64,000 nt of DNA from assembly GCA_947631545.1 (NCBI GenBank), contig CANRLS010000002.1, positions 24,965-88,964 of the forward strand, in the 5' to 3' direction. A program made the position numbers and the translations under genes. This DNA comes from an uncultured Atopobiaceae bacterium. Its GTDB lineage: Bacteria > Actinomycetota > Coriobacteriia > Coriobacteriales > Atopobiaceae. The stretch's first letter is position 1, and every line of letters begins with the position of its first letter. The notes under the pieces are model-generated. The model ran no database searches and was not told the origin of the DNA. It worked only from the letters and a program-made list of their open reading frames with translations. Shown one piece after another: positions 8,658-18,225 of the stretch.

Positions 8658-11135
8658 ATGCCCAAGAAGCGCAGCTCGAACGCACCTGCCAAAAGGGCAT
8701 CCCAGGCGGCCTCCCAGACGTTCCTGGGCCCGACCGGGGGCCAGGACATCATCGGGGTCGTGCTCTGCGTCGTGGCCTGCGCCATGGCCGTGGCCCTGGC
8801 GACTCCCTCGTCGGCGCCCGTGACCCGGGCTTGCGCCGAGGCGCTCGGCCTCTGCTTCGGCGTCGGCGCCTTCCTCGTCCCCGTTGCGGTGGTCTGCCTC
8901 GCCATCACGTTCTTCGTGCCCTCGGACTCGCCGATCTCAGCGCGGGCCTCCGTCGGGCTCTCCCTCTGCGTCGTCTCGGTTCTGGCCGCGCTCTCGCTGA
9001 ACGTCACGGGCGCGCAGATCGCCCCCGATGCGGTGTTTCGGCAGGACGTGGCCCAGGGCGCCGGCGGCATGGTCGGCGGGGCGCTCGCCTGGTGCCTTCT
9101 GGCATCGGTCGGCCATGACGTGGGCATCGTCATTCTCGTCGGCATCTTCATCCTCGGACTCGTGATCTGCGGCTTCTCGGTATCGGGGCTCGCGCTCAAG
9201 ATCCGGCGGGCCAAGAACTCCGCCCGGCAGATCTTCCAGGAGCGGCTGCTCGAGGAGGGCGGCGACACGGTTCGGCGGGGCGAGCGGAGCGGCTGGAGGC
9301 CGGCGAAGCCCACCCGCGTCCTCGATGCGGAGGCCTCGAAGGAGACCACCTTCATCGGGGCCCGCAAGACCTCGGTGCTCAGGCGATCGAAGGACGCGCC
9401 CGCCATGGGACGGGGCGAACCCGAAGCGAAGCCGATGGCGCCTCTCAGGGCTCCCGCCTCGCTCGGCGCCTGGTCGGAGGCGGCGTTCGACGGCACGGGC
9501 GCCCTCGACCTCTCGAAGATGGCGCAGCCGGAGCCCGCGCCCGTGGTGATCCCCGAGTTCCTCGCGCGGTTCGGGGAGGACGCGTCCCCCGAGGCCGCGA
9601 CCGTCGCGCTCGAGGCGCCCAAGGCGAGGAGGGCCCCGAAGCGGCGCGCCCATCCGAAGGCCGAGGCGGGAGGGACCCCGGGCCTTCCACCGCTCTCGAT
9701 GCTCGACTCCAACCCCGATTCGGCCTTCGCCTCGGCGGGGAGGGGAGAGCTCGAGGCCACCGCTGAGAGGCTCCAGGCGACCCTGGAGGAATTCGGCCTC
9801 AGGAGCCACGTGGTGGGGTGGGTCTCCGGGCCCCTTGTGACCACGTTCAAGGTGGAGATGGGCGAGGGCGAGCGGGTGAACCGGATCACGAACCTCCAGG
9901 ATGACATCGCCCTCACCCTGGCCGCGGAATCCGTGCGCATCTTCGCTCCCATTCCGGGGACGTCTCTCGTGGGGATCGAGATCCCCAACCGCAAGAGGAG
10001 CGACGTGAAGCTCGGCGACGTCCTGCCCCATGCCACGGGCGGCCCGCTCGAGCTCGCCATCGGCCGCGACTCCGAGGGCAAGCCCGTGGTCGAGGACCTG
10101 GCCACGATGCCGCACCTCCTCATCGCAGGCGCCACCGGATCGGGAAAGTCCGTGATGATCAACTCCATCATCATGGGCCTCATCATGCGCTCGACGCCCG
10201 AGGAGCTCCGACTCGTCCTCATCGACCCGAAGCGCGTCGAGCTCGGCGGCTACAACGGCCTGCCGCACCTCTACGTCCCGGTGGTGACCGAGCCGAAGAA
10301 GGCCTCGGGCGCCCTCGCCTGGGCCGTGGGGGAGATGGATCGGCGCCTGAAGCTCTTCGAGAAGGCCGGGGCGCGCGACATCGGCGTCTACAACCGCAAG
10401 GCGCGCCAGGCGAGGGAGCGCGGCGACGAGGGCGCCCCCGCGAACCTCCCGTACATCGTCATCATCGTGGATGAGCTCTCCGACCTCATGATGGTGGCCG
10501 GAAAGGACGTGGAGGCCTCGATCGTGCGCATCGCGCAGCTCGCGCGCGCCGCCGGCATCCACCTCGTGCTCGCCACCCAGAGGCCCTCGGTGAACGTCGT
10601 CACGGGCCTCATCAAGGCGAACATCGAAAACCGCATCGCCTTCTCCGTGGCCCAGGGCAACGACAGCCGCATCATCCTCGACGAGATGGGCGCCGAGCGG
10701 CTCCTCGGCCGGGGCGACATGCTGCTCAAGCGCGCCGGGCGAAGGACACGTCGCGTGCTCGGGGCCTACGTCTCCGACCGCGAGATCAACGAGGTCGTCG
10801 ACTTCCTGAAGGAGCGGGGCGACGCCGACTACCACGAGGAGGTCCTCGAGACCGCAACGGCCGGCGCCGAGGCATCGGGTGCCGGTGAGGCGCAGGACGA
10901 AGATCCGCTCCTCTGGGATGCCGCCCGGCTCGTCGTGAAGACCCAGTTGGGCTCCACCTCGGGCCTGCAGCGCCGACTCAAGGTGGGATACGCTAGGGCC
11001 GGACGGATCATGGATATGCTCGAGTCCAAGGGCGTCGTCGGAGCCCCGGACGGATCGAAGCCCCGCGAGGTGCTCCTCGACGAGGCCTCCCTCGAGGATC
11101 TGATCGCCCGGGACCCGTCCTACTCGGAGGTGTAG
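8658..11135 (+). CDS. ftsK: DNA translocase FtsK/SpoIIIE
   Basis: Septal double-stranded DNA pump that clears chromosomes during division. The 825-residue product has four hydrophobic segments in the first 180 residues, a poorly conserved Pro/Ala linker to about 350, the motor with Walker A GATGSGKS at 491-498 and Walker B VIIVDELSDL, and a C-terminal winged-helix gamma domain (about 755-825) that reads orienting DNA sequences. The next gene starts immediately at the stop. Slightly shorter than E. coli FtsK because the linker is short, as in SpoIIIE. Confidence 0.96.
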   Translation: MPKKRSSNAPAKRASQAASQTFLGPTGGQDIIGVVLCVVACAMAVALATPSSAPVTRACAEALGLCFGVGAFLVPVAVVCLAITFFVPSDSPISARASVGLSLCVVSVLAALSLNVTGAQIAPDAVFRQDVAQGAGGMVGGALAWCLLASVGHDVGIVILVGIFILGLVICGFSVSGLALKIRRAKNSARQIFQERLLEEGGDTVRRGERSGWRPAKPTRVLDAEASKETTFIGARKTSVLRRSKDAPAMGRGEPEAKPMAPLRAPASLGAWSEAAFDGTGALDLSKMAQPEPAPVVIPEFLARFGEDASPEAATVALEAPKARRAPKRRAHPKAEAGGTPGLPPLSMLDSNPDSAFASAGRGELEATAERLQATLEEFGLRSHVVGWVSGPLVTTFKVEMGEGERVNRITNLQDDIALTLAAESVRIFAPIPGTSLVGIEIPNRKRSDVKLGDVLPHATGGPLELAIGRDSEGKPVVEDLATMPHLLIAGATGSGKSVMINSIIMGLIMRSTPEELRLVLIDPKRVELGGYNGLPHLYVPVVTEPKKASGALAWAVGEMDRRLKLFEKAGARDIGVYNRKARQARERGDEGAPANLPYIVIIVDELSDLMMVAGKDVEASIVRIAQLARAAGIHLVLATQRPSVNVVTGLIKANIENRIAFSVAQGNDSRIILDEMGAERLLGRGDMLLKRAGRRTRRVLGAYVSDREINEVVDFLKERGDADYHEEVLETATAGAEASGAGEAQDEDPLLWDAARLVVKTQLGSTSGLQRRLKVGYARAGRIMDMLESKGVVGAPDGSKPREVLLDEASLEDLIARDPSYSEV

Positions 11136-12617
11136 GTGGCACGGCCGCAGTTCAGCAAGCTGCTCGTCGATCGCCGGCGCGACCTCGGCCTGTCCCTCGA
11201 GCAGGCCGCTCGCGTGCTGAAGATGAAGGAGCAGGTGCTCGTCGCCTTCGAGACGGGCGACTGGGAGCGCATACCCCGTTCCGGCTATGCCCAGGGGATG
11301 CTCTCGTCCTACGCGCGCTACCTCGGGCTGAATCCACGGACCGTCATCGACCAGTTCAAGCAGGACCTCTTCGCCTACTCCAACAAGCCGCAGCAGGAGA
11401 CCGCGAGCGAGCGGGCGCACAGGGATCGGGCCGGCTACGCCGACCGCTACATGGGCCATAACCGCCGCATCGACTCCTCCGGCGACATCGATCTCTACGG
11501 ATCGGCGGGCCCTGCCGGATCCATCACGTCCTCGGGAACCTTCGACGACGAGATGCTGAGGCGCCTCGAGACGGAGCGAACGGGCCACAGGAGCGTGGGC
11601 TACTCCGAGCGCTACGTCGAGGGCGTCGAGAGGGACGGGCGCAGGGCCCAGGGACGCAATCGCGCACGGCATAGGCCCTACACGAATCGCATGCCCGGAC
11701 GCGAGGGAGCTTCGCGATCCAGGGCCCGCACCCGGGGCGAGCGCTCCTCGCAGGCCGCGCTGCGGGCCGAGCAGCCCACTCGATCGACGATCCAGACCCG
11801 CGCGGTGAACGCGGCCCTCTACCGTGACGATCTGCGCTACGAGAGGGCCAAGCCCTACGAGGCGGCCTCGAGCGAGAAGGGGAGGGTCTCTTCCCGCCAT
11901 ATCGCGAGCACCGATCGGCCGAACGTGCGGCGCCAGGGAGCGCCCGGCGAGAGGCCCCGCGGCGGTGCGGCCGCCGATCGCCGCCGAAGGAACGCCCAGA
12001 GGCCCCAGAGCACCCTTCCCATCGACCAGAGGACGCTCCTCATCGTGATCGCGGTGCTCTTCGCGATGATCATGGTCGGCGTCCTCTTCACGGTGAGCAG
12101 CTGCGTCTCCAACATCTCAAGCACCGACAAGCCCCAGGTGCCCGTGGCCTCGGCCCCGAACGAGGTGAGCTCCGAAGCGGGCGACGGGGAACAGCCGGAG
12201 GGGGAGGCGCAGGGCGAGGGCGATGCGGCGCGGACGGCGTCGAGGACGCCCGTCGCCGCCAACGCCCAGACGGCGCCCGAGACCGTCACGGTGTCCGTGG
12301 CCGAGGGGAAGGTCTCGTGGGTCGAGGTGGTGATGGGCGATGCGAGCCTCGTCGCCCAGACCGTGAGCGGCCCCTGGGAGCAGACGTTCTCCGTCACCGC
12401 ACCCATGGAGATCCAGGCCCTCGACGCATCGGCGGTCACGGTGACGGCGGATGGAGAGCCCCTCTCCTTCGAGTCGAAGGCCTCGGGCGTGGGCGTGATC
12501 GAGATAGCGGGCCCGCAGGCGGACGGCGAGGCGGGCCGATCGGACGATGCCGAGGGTCGGAAGGGCGATGGGGCCTCGACGCGGGAGGGCACGGCCGACG
12601 ACGAGGGGTCATACTAG
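11136..12617 (+). CDS. RodZ-like HTH / single-pass membrane protein
   Basis: A 493-residue protein with an N-terminal Xre-type helix-turn-helix of the RodZ kind (residues 5-75, LGLSLEQAARVLKMKEQ). A long Arg/Ser-rich low-complexity cytoplasmic linker (about 90-300) and one transmembrane helix near 302-327 follow. An acidic stretch and an extracellular beta domain resembling the RodZ C-terminal DUF4115 region (about 370-460) complete it. RodZ anchors MreB and the elongation machinery in rod-shaped cells. The GTG start abuts the ftsK stop with no spacing. The long basic linker is unusual for RodZ, and whether MreB is present cannot be told from this window. Confidence 0.75.
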   Translation: MARPQFSKLLVDRRRDLGLSLEQAARVLKMKEQVLVAFETGDWERIPRSGYAQGMLSSYARYLGLNPRTVIDQFKQDLFAYSNKPQQETASERAHRDRAGYADRYMGHNRRIDSSGDIDLYGSAGPAGSITSSGTFDDEMLRRLETERTGHRSVGYSERYVEGVERDGRRAQGRNRARHRPYTNRMPGREGASRSRARTRGERSSQAALRAEQPTRSTIQTRAVNAALYRDDLRYERAKPYEAASSEKGRVSSRHIASTDRPNVRRQGAPGERPRGGAAADRRRRNAQRPQSTLPIDQRTLLIVIAVLFAMIMVGVLFTVSSCVSNISSTDKPQVPVASAPNEVSSEAGDGEQPEGEAQGEGDAARTASRTPVAANAQTAPETVTVSVAEGKVSWVEVVMGDASLVAQTVSGPWEQTFSVTAPMEIQALDASAVTVTADGEPLSFESKASGVGVIEIAGPQADGEAGRSDDAEGRKGDGASTREGTADDEGSY

Positions 12618-12654
12618 GCCCGGATACGCGCGTCCCATCCTAAGGAGGGAACCC

Positions 12655-13152
12655 ATGGCCAAGGATTCCTCGTTCGATGTCGTCTCGACGGTCGATCTGC
12701 AGGAGGTCGATAACGCCTACCAGCAGACGGCGCGGGAGCTCACCCAGCGCTACGACCTCAAGCAGTCGGGGGCGAAGATCGACTTCGACAAGCGGGCGAG
12801 GCAGATCGCGATCCTCGCCCCGGCGGACTTCGTGGCGAAGCAGGTCCAGGATGTCCTGGGCGGACGGCTCATCAAGCGGGGCATCGACCTCAAAGCGGTG
12901 GTCTGGGGCAATCCCCAGGCGGCTGCGGGCGGGCAGGTGCGCGTCGTGGGGAGCATCGTCATGGGCATCGACAAGGACACCGCCCGCAAGATCGCCAAGG
13001 ACATCCGCGACCTCAAGCTCAAGTGCAAGGTCCAGACCGAAGAGGACAAGCTCAGGGTCCAGAGCCCATCGAAGGACACGCTGCAGCAGGTGATCGGCTT
13101 CCTGCGCGAACAGGACTACGGGATTCCCCTCCAATATGTCAACTACCGCTAG
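12655..13152 (+). CDS. yajQ: YajQ family nucleotide-binding protein
   Basis: A 165-residue protein matching YajQ over its full length, from N-terminal SSFDVVSTVDLQEVDNA to the C-terminal LQYVNYR. The family folds as two ferredoxin-like domains, binds nucleotides (cyclic di-GMP in some species) and has been linked to RNA binding. The ATG at 12655 has a near-perfect AAGGAGG six bases upstream; the in-frame start at 12547 is rejected for lack of one. The 3' end overlaps rimO by 17 bases. Confidence 0.93.
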   Translation: MAKDSSFDVVSTVDLQEVDNAYQQTARELTQRYDLKQSGAKIDFDKRARQIAILAPADFVAKQVQDVLGGRLIKRGIDLKAVVWGNPQAAAGGQVRVVGSIVMGIDKDTARKIAKDIRDLKLKCKVQTEEDKLRVQSPSKDTLQQVIGFLREQDYGIPLQYVNYR

Positions 13153-14515
13153 CGCGGGCGCGGGCCCCGTTCCGAGCTTCTACATCTCCACCGTCGGCTG
13201 CGCCAAGAACGAGGTGGATTCGGATGCCATGCGCGCGCGATTGCTCGCGGCGGGCTACGTCGAGGCGCCGGGCCCCGAGGGGGCCGACGTCTGCCTCGTG
13301 AACACCTGCGGCTTCCTCGCCGAGGCCACGAGGGAATCCATCGAGGTCACCCTCGAGGCGGCGGGGCTCGGATCGGACGGGACCTCCCCGAAGGTCGTGA
13401 TGTGCGGCTGCGTCCCCTCCCGCTACGGGAGCGAGCTTCCGAGCGAGCTCCCCGAGGTGGACGCCTTCGTCGCGGCCGATGACGAGGAGGGCATCGCGGC
13501 GGTCGTCGAGGGGCTCGTGGGATCGGCCGGCACCGGGCGGAGGCTCAAGGATGCGGCGTCCGCGCGCACCGCCGGCGGCGCGACGGCCTTCCTGAAGATC
13601 GCCGAGGGCTGCGACCGCCACTGCACCTTCTGCGCCATCCCCGCGATACGCGGTCCCTTCGTCTCCCGTCTCGCCGAGGACATCGTCGCTGAGGCCCGCT
13701 ACCTCGTGGAGGGTGGCGCGAGAGAGCTCGTGCTCGTGGCCCAGGACACCTCGTCCTGGGGTCGCGACCTGCCGCATCGCCCGCATCTCGCATCGCTTCT
13801 CAGGAACCTCTCGGAGGAGCTCGAGGGGACGGGTACCTGGATACGCGTCCTCTATCTCCAGCCAGAGGGCCTCGATGACGAGCTCATCGACGTCTTCGCC
13901 GAGGGCTACGTCGAGAGCGGCGAGGGCGTGCTCCCCTATATCGACATGCCGCTCCAGCACGCCTCCGGCCGGCTCCTGGGCCGGATGGGGCGCAAGGGCG
14001 ACGCCGAGTCCTTCTCGAAGCTCATCGCGAGGCTGAGGGAGCGGATCCCCGGTGTCGTGCTCAGAACCACCGTCATCTGCGGGTTTCCGGGAGAGACCGA
14101 CGAGGAGCACGAAGAGCTCCTGGCGTTTCTCAGGCGGGAGGCCTTCGACTACGTGGCGGTCTTCGCCTACTCGCCGGAGGAGGGCACGCCGGCGGCGACG
14201 ATGGAGGGGCAGATCGAAGGGGAGCTGAAGCGCTCGCGCACCCAGGCCGCCTTGGACGTGGCCGAGGAGCTGGGCTTCGCGAGCGCCGAGGCGCGCGTGG
14301 GAGGCGAGGGGGAGATCGTCATCGATGCGGAGACTCCCGACGATCCCGACGGCGCGCTCGCGGGCCACGCCTGGTTCCAGGCCCCCGATACCGATGGCAT
14401 CGTCCACGTGAGCGCGGACGGCGCCGGGCCGGGGGACAAACTGACGGTGCGGTTCGTCGATGCCTGGTGCTATGACCTCGAAGGGGAGGTGCCCACCTGT
14501 GGCGGAGCCCTCTAG
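13136..14515 (+). CDS. rimO: Ribosomal protein S12 methylthiotransferase RimO
   Basis: Radical SAM enzyme that adds a methylthio group to an aspartate of ribosomal protein S12. The N-terminal UPF0004 domain carries Cys22, Cys58 and Cys90 for the auxiliary cluster. The radical SAM motif CDRHCTFC gives Cys159, 163 and 166, and a C-terminal TRAM domain ends the 459-residue chain. The FKIAEGC/VAQDTSSWG pattern separates it from MiaB, which is encoded at 21405. It overlaps yajQ at its 5' end and pgsA at its 3' end. Confidence 0.94.
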   Translation: MSTTASAGAGPVPSFYISTVGCAKNEVDSDAMRARLLAAGYVEAPGPEGADVCLVNTCGFLAEATRESIEVTLEAAGLGSDGTSPKVVMCGCVPSRYGSELPSELPEVDAFVAADDEEGIAAVVEGLVGSAGTGRRLKDAASARTAGGATAFLKIAEGCDRHCTFCAIPAIRGPFVSRLAEDIVAEARYLVEGGARELVLVAQDTSSWGRDLPHRPHLASLLRNLSEELEGTGTWIRVLYLQPEGLDDELIDVFAEGYVESGEGVLPYIDMPLQHASGRLLGRMGRKGDAESFSKLIARLRERIPGVVLRTTVICGFPGETDEEHEELLAFLRREAFDYVAVFAYSPEEGTPAATMEGQIEGELKRSRTQAALDVAEELGFASAEARVGGEGEIVIDAETPDDPDGALAGHAWFQAPDTDGIVHVSADGAGPGDKLTVRFVDAWCYDLEGEVPTCGGAL

Positions 14516-15335
14516 CATGCGCGGCCAGGGGCCGGCGCCCGGGATGCGACGCGCGGCGCGGCCCGCCCGTGCTCCCGGCGCCGATCGCCGAGCGACTCCG
14601 CGCGACGGGGCGGCGTCCGGGAGCCGGAAGAGGAGCGCCCTCCCGGATCGGGCGATCCCCGAGCGGCGCGCGAGGCGCGGCCACGGGGCATCGCCCCGAG
14701 GGGGCGAGACGGCCCGGCAGGGCGCACCCGATCCTTCGAACTCGCTCCTCACCGCGGCGAACGTCGTCACGCTCATCCGCGTCGTGGCCACCTTCGCCTG
14801 GATCGCCGTCGCGCTCTGGGTGGGGCCGAACGATCCCGCGAGAGGTTCCCATTCGATCCCGCTCGGGCTTCTCGTGGCCGCCCTCTACGGGGCCATCGCC
14901 TTCACCGATACCCTCGATGGCTACCTCGCGCGCTCGAGGGATGAGGTCACCGATTTCGGCAAGTTCCTCGATCCCATCGCCGACAAGCTCATCTGCATCG
15001 GCTCGCTCCTCGTGCTCCTCGACTGGGGCTACGTCTCGGTGTGGGTGCCGGTCATCATCGTGTTCCGCGAATTCCTCGTATCGGGACTCCGCATGGTGGT
15101 GGCGGCGAAGGGCGAGGTGGTGGCCGCCTCGAGGCTCGGCAAATGGAAGACCGGCTTCACCATGGGCGCCATCGCCGGCTACCTCGTGGCCGCGGCGCTG
15201 CCCCAGGGGCCCTTCGAGAGCCCGTTCACGGTCTTCCTCTTCGGGGCGGCGTGGATCTCGATGGCGGTGGCCATCGTGCTCACCATATGGTCGGGCGTCG
15301 ATTACTTCGTGAAATGCAGGGGCTACATCCTATGA
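14499..15335 (+). CDS. pgsA: CDP-diacylglycerol-glycerol-3-phosphate 3-phosphatidyltransferase
   Basis: Integral membrane enzyme that makes phosphatidylglycerolphosphate, the first committed step to phosphatidylglycerol and cardiolipin. The CDP-alcohol motif is D-G-Y-L-A-R, then G-K-F-L-D and an Asp four residues on (DPIAD), with several transmembrane helices. I prefer the GTG at 14499, about ten bases after AGGGGAGG and overlapping the rimO stop; ATG 14517 is possible. Either start leaves an unusual 75-80 residue Arg/Ala/Pro-rich N-terminal extension before the first membrane helix. A second enzyme of this superfamily lies at 37965. Confidence 0.9.
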   Translation: MAEPSSMRGQGPAPGMRRAARPARAPGADRRATPRDGAASGSRKRSALPDRAIPERRARRGHGASPRGGETARQGAPDPSNSLLTAANVVTLIRVVATFAWIAVALWVGPNDPARGSHSIPLGLLVAALYGAIAFTDTLDGYLARSRDEVTDFGKFLDPIADKLICIGSLLVLLDWGYVSVWVPVIIVFREFLVSGLRMVVAAKGEVVAASRLGKWKTGFTMGAIAGYLVAAALPQGPFESPFTVFLFGAAWISMAVAIVLTIWSGVDYFVKCRGYIL

Positions 15336-15348
15336 GGCCGGTGATGGA

Positions 15349-15864
15349 ATGACAGAGGGCTACGAAGAGCTGGGACTGGGGCGCGAGGCGCTGGAACTGG
15401 CGGCAGAGCTCGTCGCTCGGGCGAGCGGGGCGGGCATGACCCTCGCCACCGCGGAATCCTGCACGGGCGGACTGGTGTCGGGCGCGATCACGGCCGTCTC
15501 CGGATCGTCCGATGTGCTCACCGGCGGCATCGTGAGCTACGACTCGAGGATCAAGGCGTCGCTTTTGGGCGTCTCAGAGGAGACGCTCGCCGTCCACGGG
15601 GCCGTCTCGAGCGAATGCGCGGCCCAGATGGCCGAAGGCGCGCGGAGGGTCCTGAAGACCGATGTGGCGGTGTCGGTGACGGGCATCGCCGGCCCCACCG
15701 GGGCCGTCCCGGGCAAGCCCGTGGGCACGGTCTGGTTCGCCCTCTCCCGCGAGGACGGCACGAAGAGCCTCTGCCGACAGTTCCATGGGAACCGTCGCGA
15801 GGTGCGGCTGCAGTCGGTGAACCAGGCCCTCGCGCTTCTCATCGAGGGGGTCATGGAGCGTTGA
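15349..15864 (+). CDS. cinA: CinA C-terminal / nicotinamide-nucleotide amidohydrolase
   Basis: 171-residue stand-alone CinA C-terminal domain (PncC type) that deamidates nicotinamide mononucleotide in NAD salvage. Diagnostic motifs are ATAESCTGGL near residue 35, VSYDSRIK, and SVTGIAGPTG near 105. The N-terminal COG1058 domain of full-length CinA is absent, as in many bacteria. The pgsA-cinA-recA order is conserved in Gram-positive bacteria. Confidence 0.93.
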   Translation: MTEGYEELGLGREALELAAELVARASGAGMTLATAESCTGGLVSGAITAVSGSSDVLTGGIVSYDSRIKASLLGVSEETLAVHGAVSSECAAQMAEGARRVLKTDVAVSVTGIAGPTGAVPGKPVGTVWFALSREDGTKSLCRQFHGNRREVRLQSVNQALALLIEGVMER

Positions 15865-16067
15865 TGGAGCCCGCCATGGCGCGGCACGCCCGAGGGGATC
15901 GCCCTGTTGGGAGCGCGTGAGCGGCGATTCCCGGGAACGTGCGGGTCGAAGGCTCCCCGAAGCGCCTTCGAGGGGCTGGCGTCCCGCCGCTTGCACGACG
16001 GATGGGAGTCCCCGGTGGGGCCGGTGCCGCATTCCCGTTCGCGGGCACGGATAGGCTTCTGAGGAGA

Positions 16068-16096
16068 TTGACTTCAGAACAGGTGTTCGGTATCAT
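16068..16096 (+). promoter_or_regulatory. recA promoter with internal LexA (SOS) box
   Basis: TTGACT (16068-16073), a 17-base spacer and TATCAT (16091-16096) make a near-consensus promoter. GAACAGGTGTTC (16077-16088), a dyad GAACA-nn-TGTTC, sits between them, where bound LexA would block RNA polymerase. Related boxes precede lexA itself. Confidence 0.88.
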
Positions 16097-16127
16097 CTGT
16101 TCGCACGCATCGGAAGGAGATCGCTCC

Positions 16128-17264
16128 ATGGCCAGAAGCCGCGAGAAGCAACGCATCATCAACGTTCCCGAGACCGAAGCCGAGCGCAGGAAGGCGCTGG
16201 ACAACACCAAGAAGGAGATCTCCAAGCGATTCGGCGACGGATCTATCATGACGCTCGGGGATGAGGCCGACCTCGAAGTGGAGGCCATCCCGACCGGCTC
16301 GATCGCCCTCGATGCCGCCCTCGGCATCGGAGGCGTGCCCCGCGGGCGCATCATCGAGATCTACGGGCCGGAGTCATCCGGCAAGACGACGCTTTCCCTG
16401 GAGATTCTGGCCGAGGCGCAGGCGAAGGGCGGCGTCGTCGCCTTCATCGACGCCGAGCACGCGCTCGACCCCACCTATGCCGCCTGCATCGGCGTGGACA
16501 TCGACGACCTGCTCATCTCCCAGCCCGACACGGGGGAGCAGGCGCTCGAGATCTGCGACATGCTCGTGCGCTCGGGCGCCATCGACGTGGTGGTCATCGA
16601 CTCCGTGCCGGCCCTCGTTCCCCGGGCTGAGATCGAGGGCGAGATCGGCGACGTCACGGTGGGCCTTCAGGCCCGTCTCATGAGCCAGGCGCTCCGCAAG
16701 CTTGCCGGATCCCTCTCGAAGTCCAAGACCACCTGCATCTTCATCAACCAGCTGCGCGAGAAGATCGGCGTGATGTTCGGCAATCCCGAGACCACGCCCG
16801 GTGGTCGGGCGCTCAAGTTCTACTCCTCCGTGCGCATGGACATCCGTCGCGTCGATTCGATCAAGTCGAGCGGCGAGGTCGTGGGCAACCGCGTGCGCGT
16901 GAAGGTCGTCAAGAACAAGATGGCGCCCCCCTTCAAGCAGGCGGAGTTCGACATCATGTACGGCCAGGGGATCTCCAAGGAGGGGTCGATCCTCGACATG
17001 GCCGTGCAGGAGGACATCGTCCATAAGAGCGGCGCCTGGTACACCTACGGCGAGGAGCGCCTGGGCCAGGGTCGCGAGGCCGCGAAGGAGTTCCTCCGCA
17101 ACAACCGCGACCTTCTCGATCAGATCGAGCACAAGCTGAGAATCGCCCTCGCCCTCGAGTTCGAGGACGAAGGGGCGGAAGAGGACGAGGCCGAGGGCGA
17201 GGATCGCGAGAGGCTGACCCTCATCGACGACGTCGCGGACCTCGACGACGCCAACTACGCGTAA
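16128..17264 (+). CDS. recA: Recombinase RecA
   Basis: ATP-dependent strand-exchange protein and co-protease for LexA cleavage. The 378-residue product has Walker A GPESSGKT at 80-87, the usual [11 protein letters not shown]alker B, loop-2 residues ([22 protein letters not shown]) split by the conserved NQLR, and an acidic C-terminal tail. About 20 extra residues lie at the N-terminus compared with E. coli. The ATG at 16128 follows GGAAGGAG. Expression should be SOS-inducible, given the LexA box in the promoter. recX is immediately downstream. Confidence 0.98.
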   Translation: MARSREKQRIINVPETEAERRKALDNTKKEISKRFGDGSIMTLGDEADLEVEAIPTGSIALDAALGIGGVPRGRIIEIYGPESSGKTTLSLEILAEAQAKGGVVAFIDAEHALDPTYAACIGVDIDDLLISQPDTGEQALEICDMLVRSGAIDVVVIDSVPALVPRAEIEGEIGDVTVGLQARLMSQALRKLAGSLSKSKTTCIFINQLREKIGVMFGNPETTPGGRALKFYSSVRMDIRRVDSIKSSGEVVGNRVRVKVVKNKMAPPFKQAEFDIMYGQGISKEGSILDMAVQEDIVHKSGAWYTYGEERLGQGREAAKEFLRNNRDLLDQIEHKLRIALALEFEDEGAEEDEAEGEDRERLTLIDDVADLDDANYA

Positions 17265-17282
17265 ACGGGTGCAGGTGGCCCC

Positions 17283-17966
17283 GTGGGATGCCTCGCTTGG
17301 GATGTGACGCTGCCCGAGAGCACCAAGAGGCGCATGGGGGCTCCGAAGCCGAAGGCGACCCTGGGCTACGGGGAGGATGAGCGGGGCGATGGCTTCGCGA
17401 AGAGCCTTCCCGTGGCCCTTTGCGTGGCGCGGGCCCTCATCCGCGCGAGGGATGGGGGATTCGAGCCGGAGGGCCCAGGAGAGCTCCTCGACGAAGTCTC
17501 CCGCCTGGAGGAGCGCCTCTCCTGGGAATGGCTGATCAAGGCGCTCAACCGGAGGGATCTCACCTCGAAGGAAGCGAGCGATAGGCTGCGGCGTGAGGGC
17601 TTCGGGCAGCGCTCGATCACGGTCGCCGTGACGCGCGCCCAAGAGAGCCGCTTCATCGATGATCGGCGCTATGCGGAGACCTTCACGCGCCAGAGGATCG
17701 ATCAGGGGTGGGGTCGGCGGCGCATCGAGCGCAGCCTGCGCGAACGGGGGATCGACACCGACTCGATCGATGGGTGGGTCGAAGCGCACTTCTCGTCGGA
17801 GAGCGAGCTCGAACGCGCATCGCATGCGCTCGAGCGCAAGTGCGTGCCGCTGAGGAATCCCTATGAGAAGCTCGTGAGGTTCCTCGTGTCGCGCGGCTTC
17901 GCCCTCTCGACGGCGAGGGCGGCCGTCTCGAAGCGGCTCGACGATGAGGGCGACGACATCGCGTGA
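17283..17966 (+). CDS. recX: Regulatory protein RecX
   Basis: Modulator of RecA filaments. The 227-residue product shows the three tandem three-helix RecX repeats: WLIKALNRRDLTSKEASDRL, then SRFIDDRRYAETFTRQRI with RIERSLRERGI, then KLVRFLVSRGFALSTA. The start is a GTG 18 bases after the recA stop, so it is probably co-transcribed with recA under LexA. The first 55 residues are a poorly conserved extension. Confidence 0.9.
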   Translation: MGCLAWDVTLPESTKRRMGAPKPKATLGYGEDERGDGFAKSLPVALCVARALIRARDGGFEPEGPGELLDEVSRLEERLSWEWLIKALNRRDLTSKEASDRLRREGFGQRSITVAVTRAQESRFIDDRRYAETFTRQRIDQGWGRRRIERSLRERGIDTDSIDGWVEAHFSSESELERASHALERKCVPLRNPYEKLVRFLVSRGFALSTARAAVSKRLDDEGDDIA

Positions 17967-18225
17967 AGGCTGTGCGTTCTGTGATGCAGCGACAAAAACC
18001 GCAGGTCGCGCCCACGGTGAGATTTGACGGGAATGGCACGGTGAACGTAGGATTGGGCAAGCCCTCAAGAGCGAACCCCGGTCTCGGGACCGGCGATATA
18101 CCCTACAGGCACGATTCCACTGCACGTCCATAGCACTTCATCGCCGGGTTGGCTCCTGATGGCGCGCTCCACCGTATCGAGACGGCGGAGTCTCGCACGA
18201 GAACACGAACCATCTAGGAGCATCC

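Noticed and set aside
8937..11900. Minus-strand open frame opposite ftsK and the RodZ-like gene
   Set aside because: Antisense shadow; no ribosome binding site or family features.
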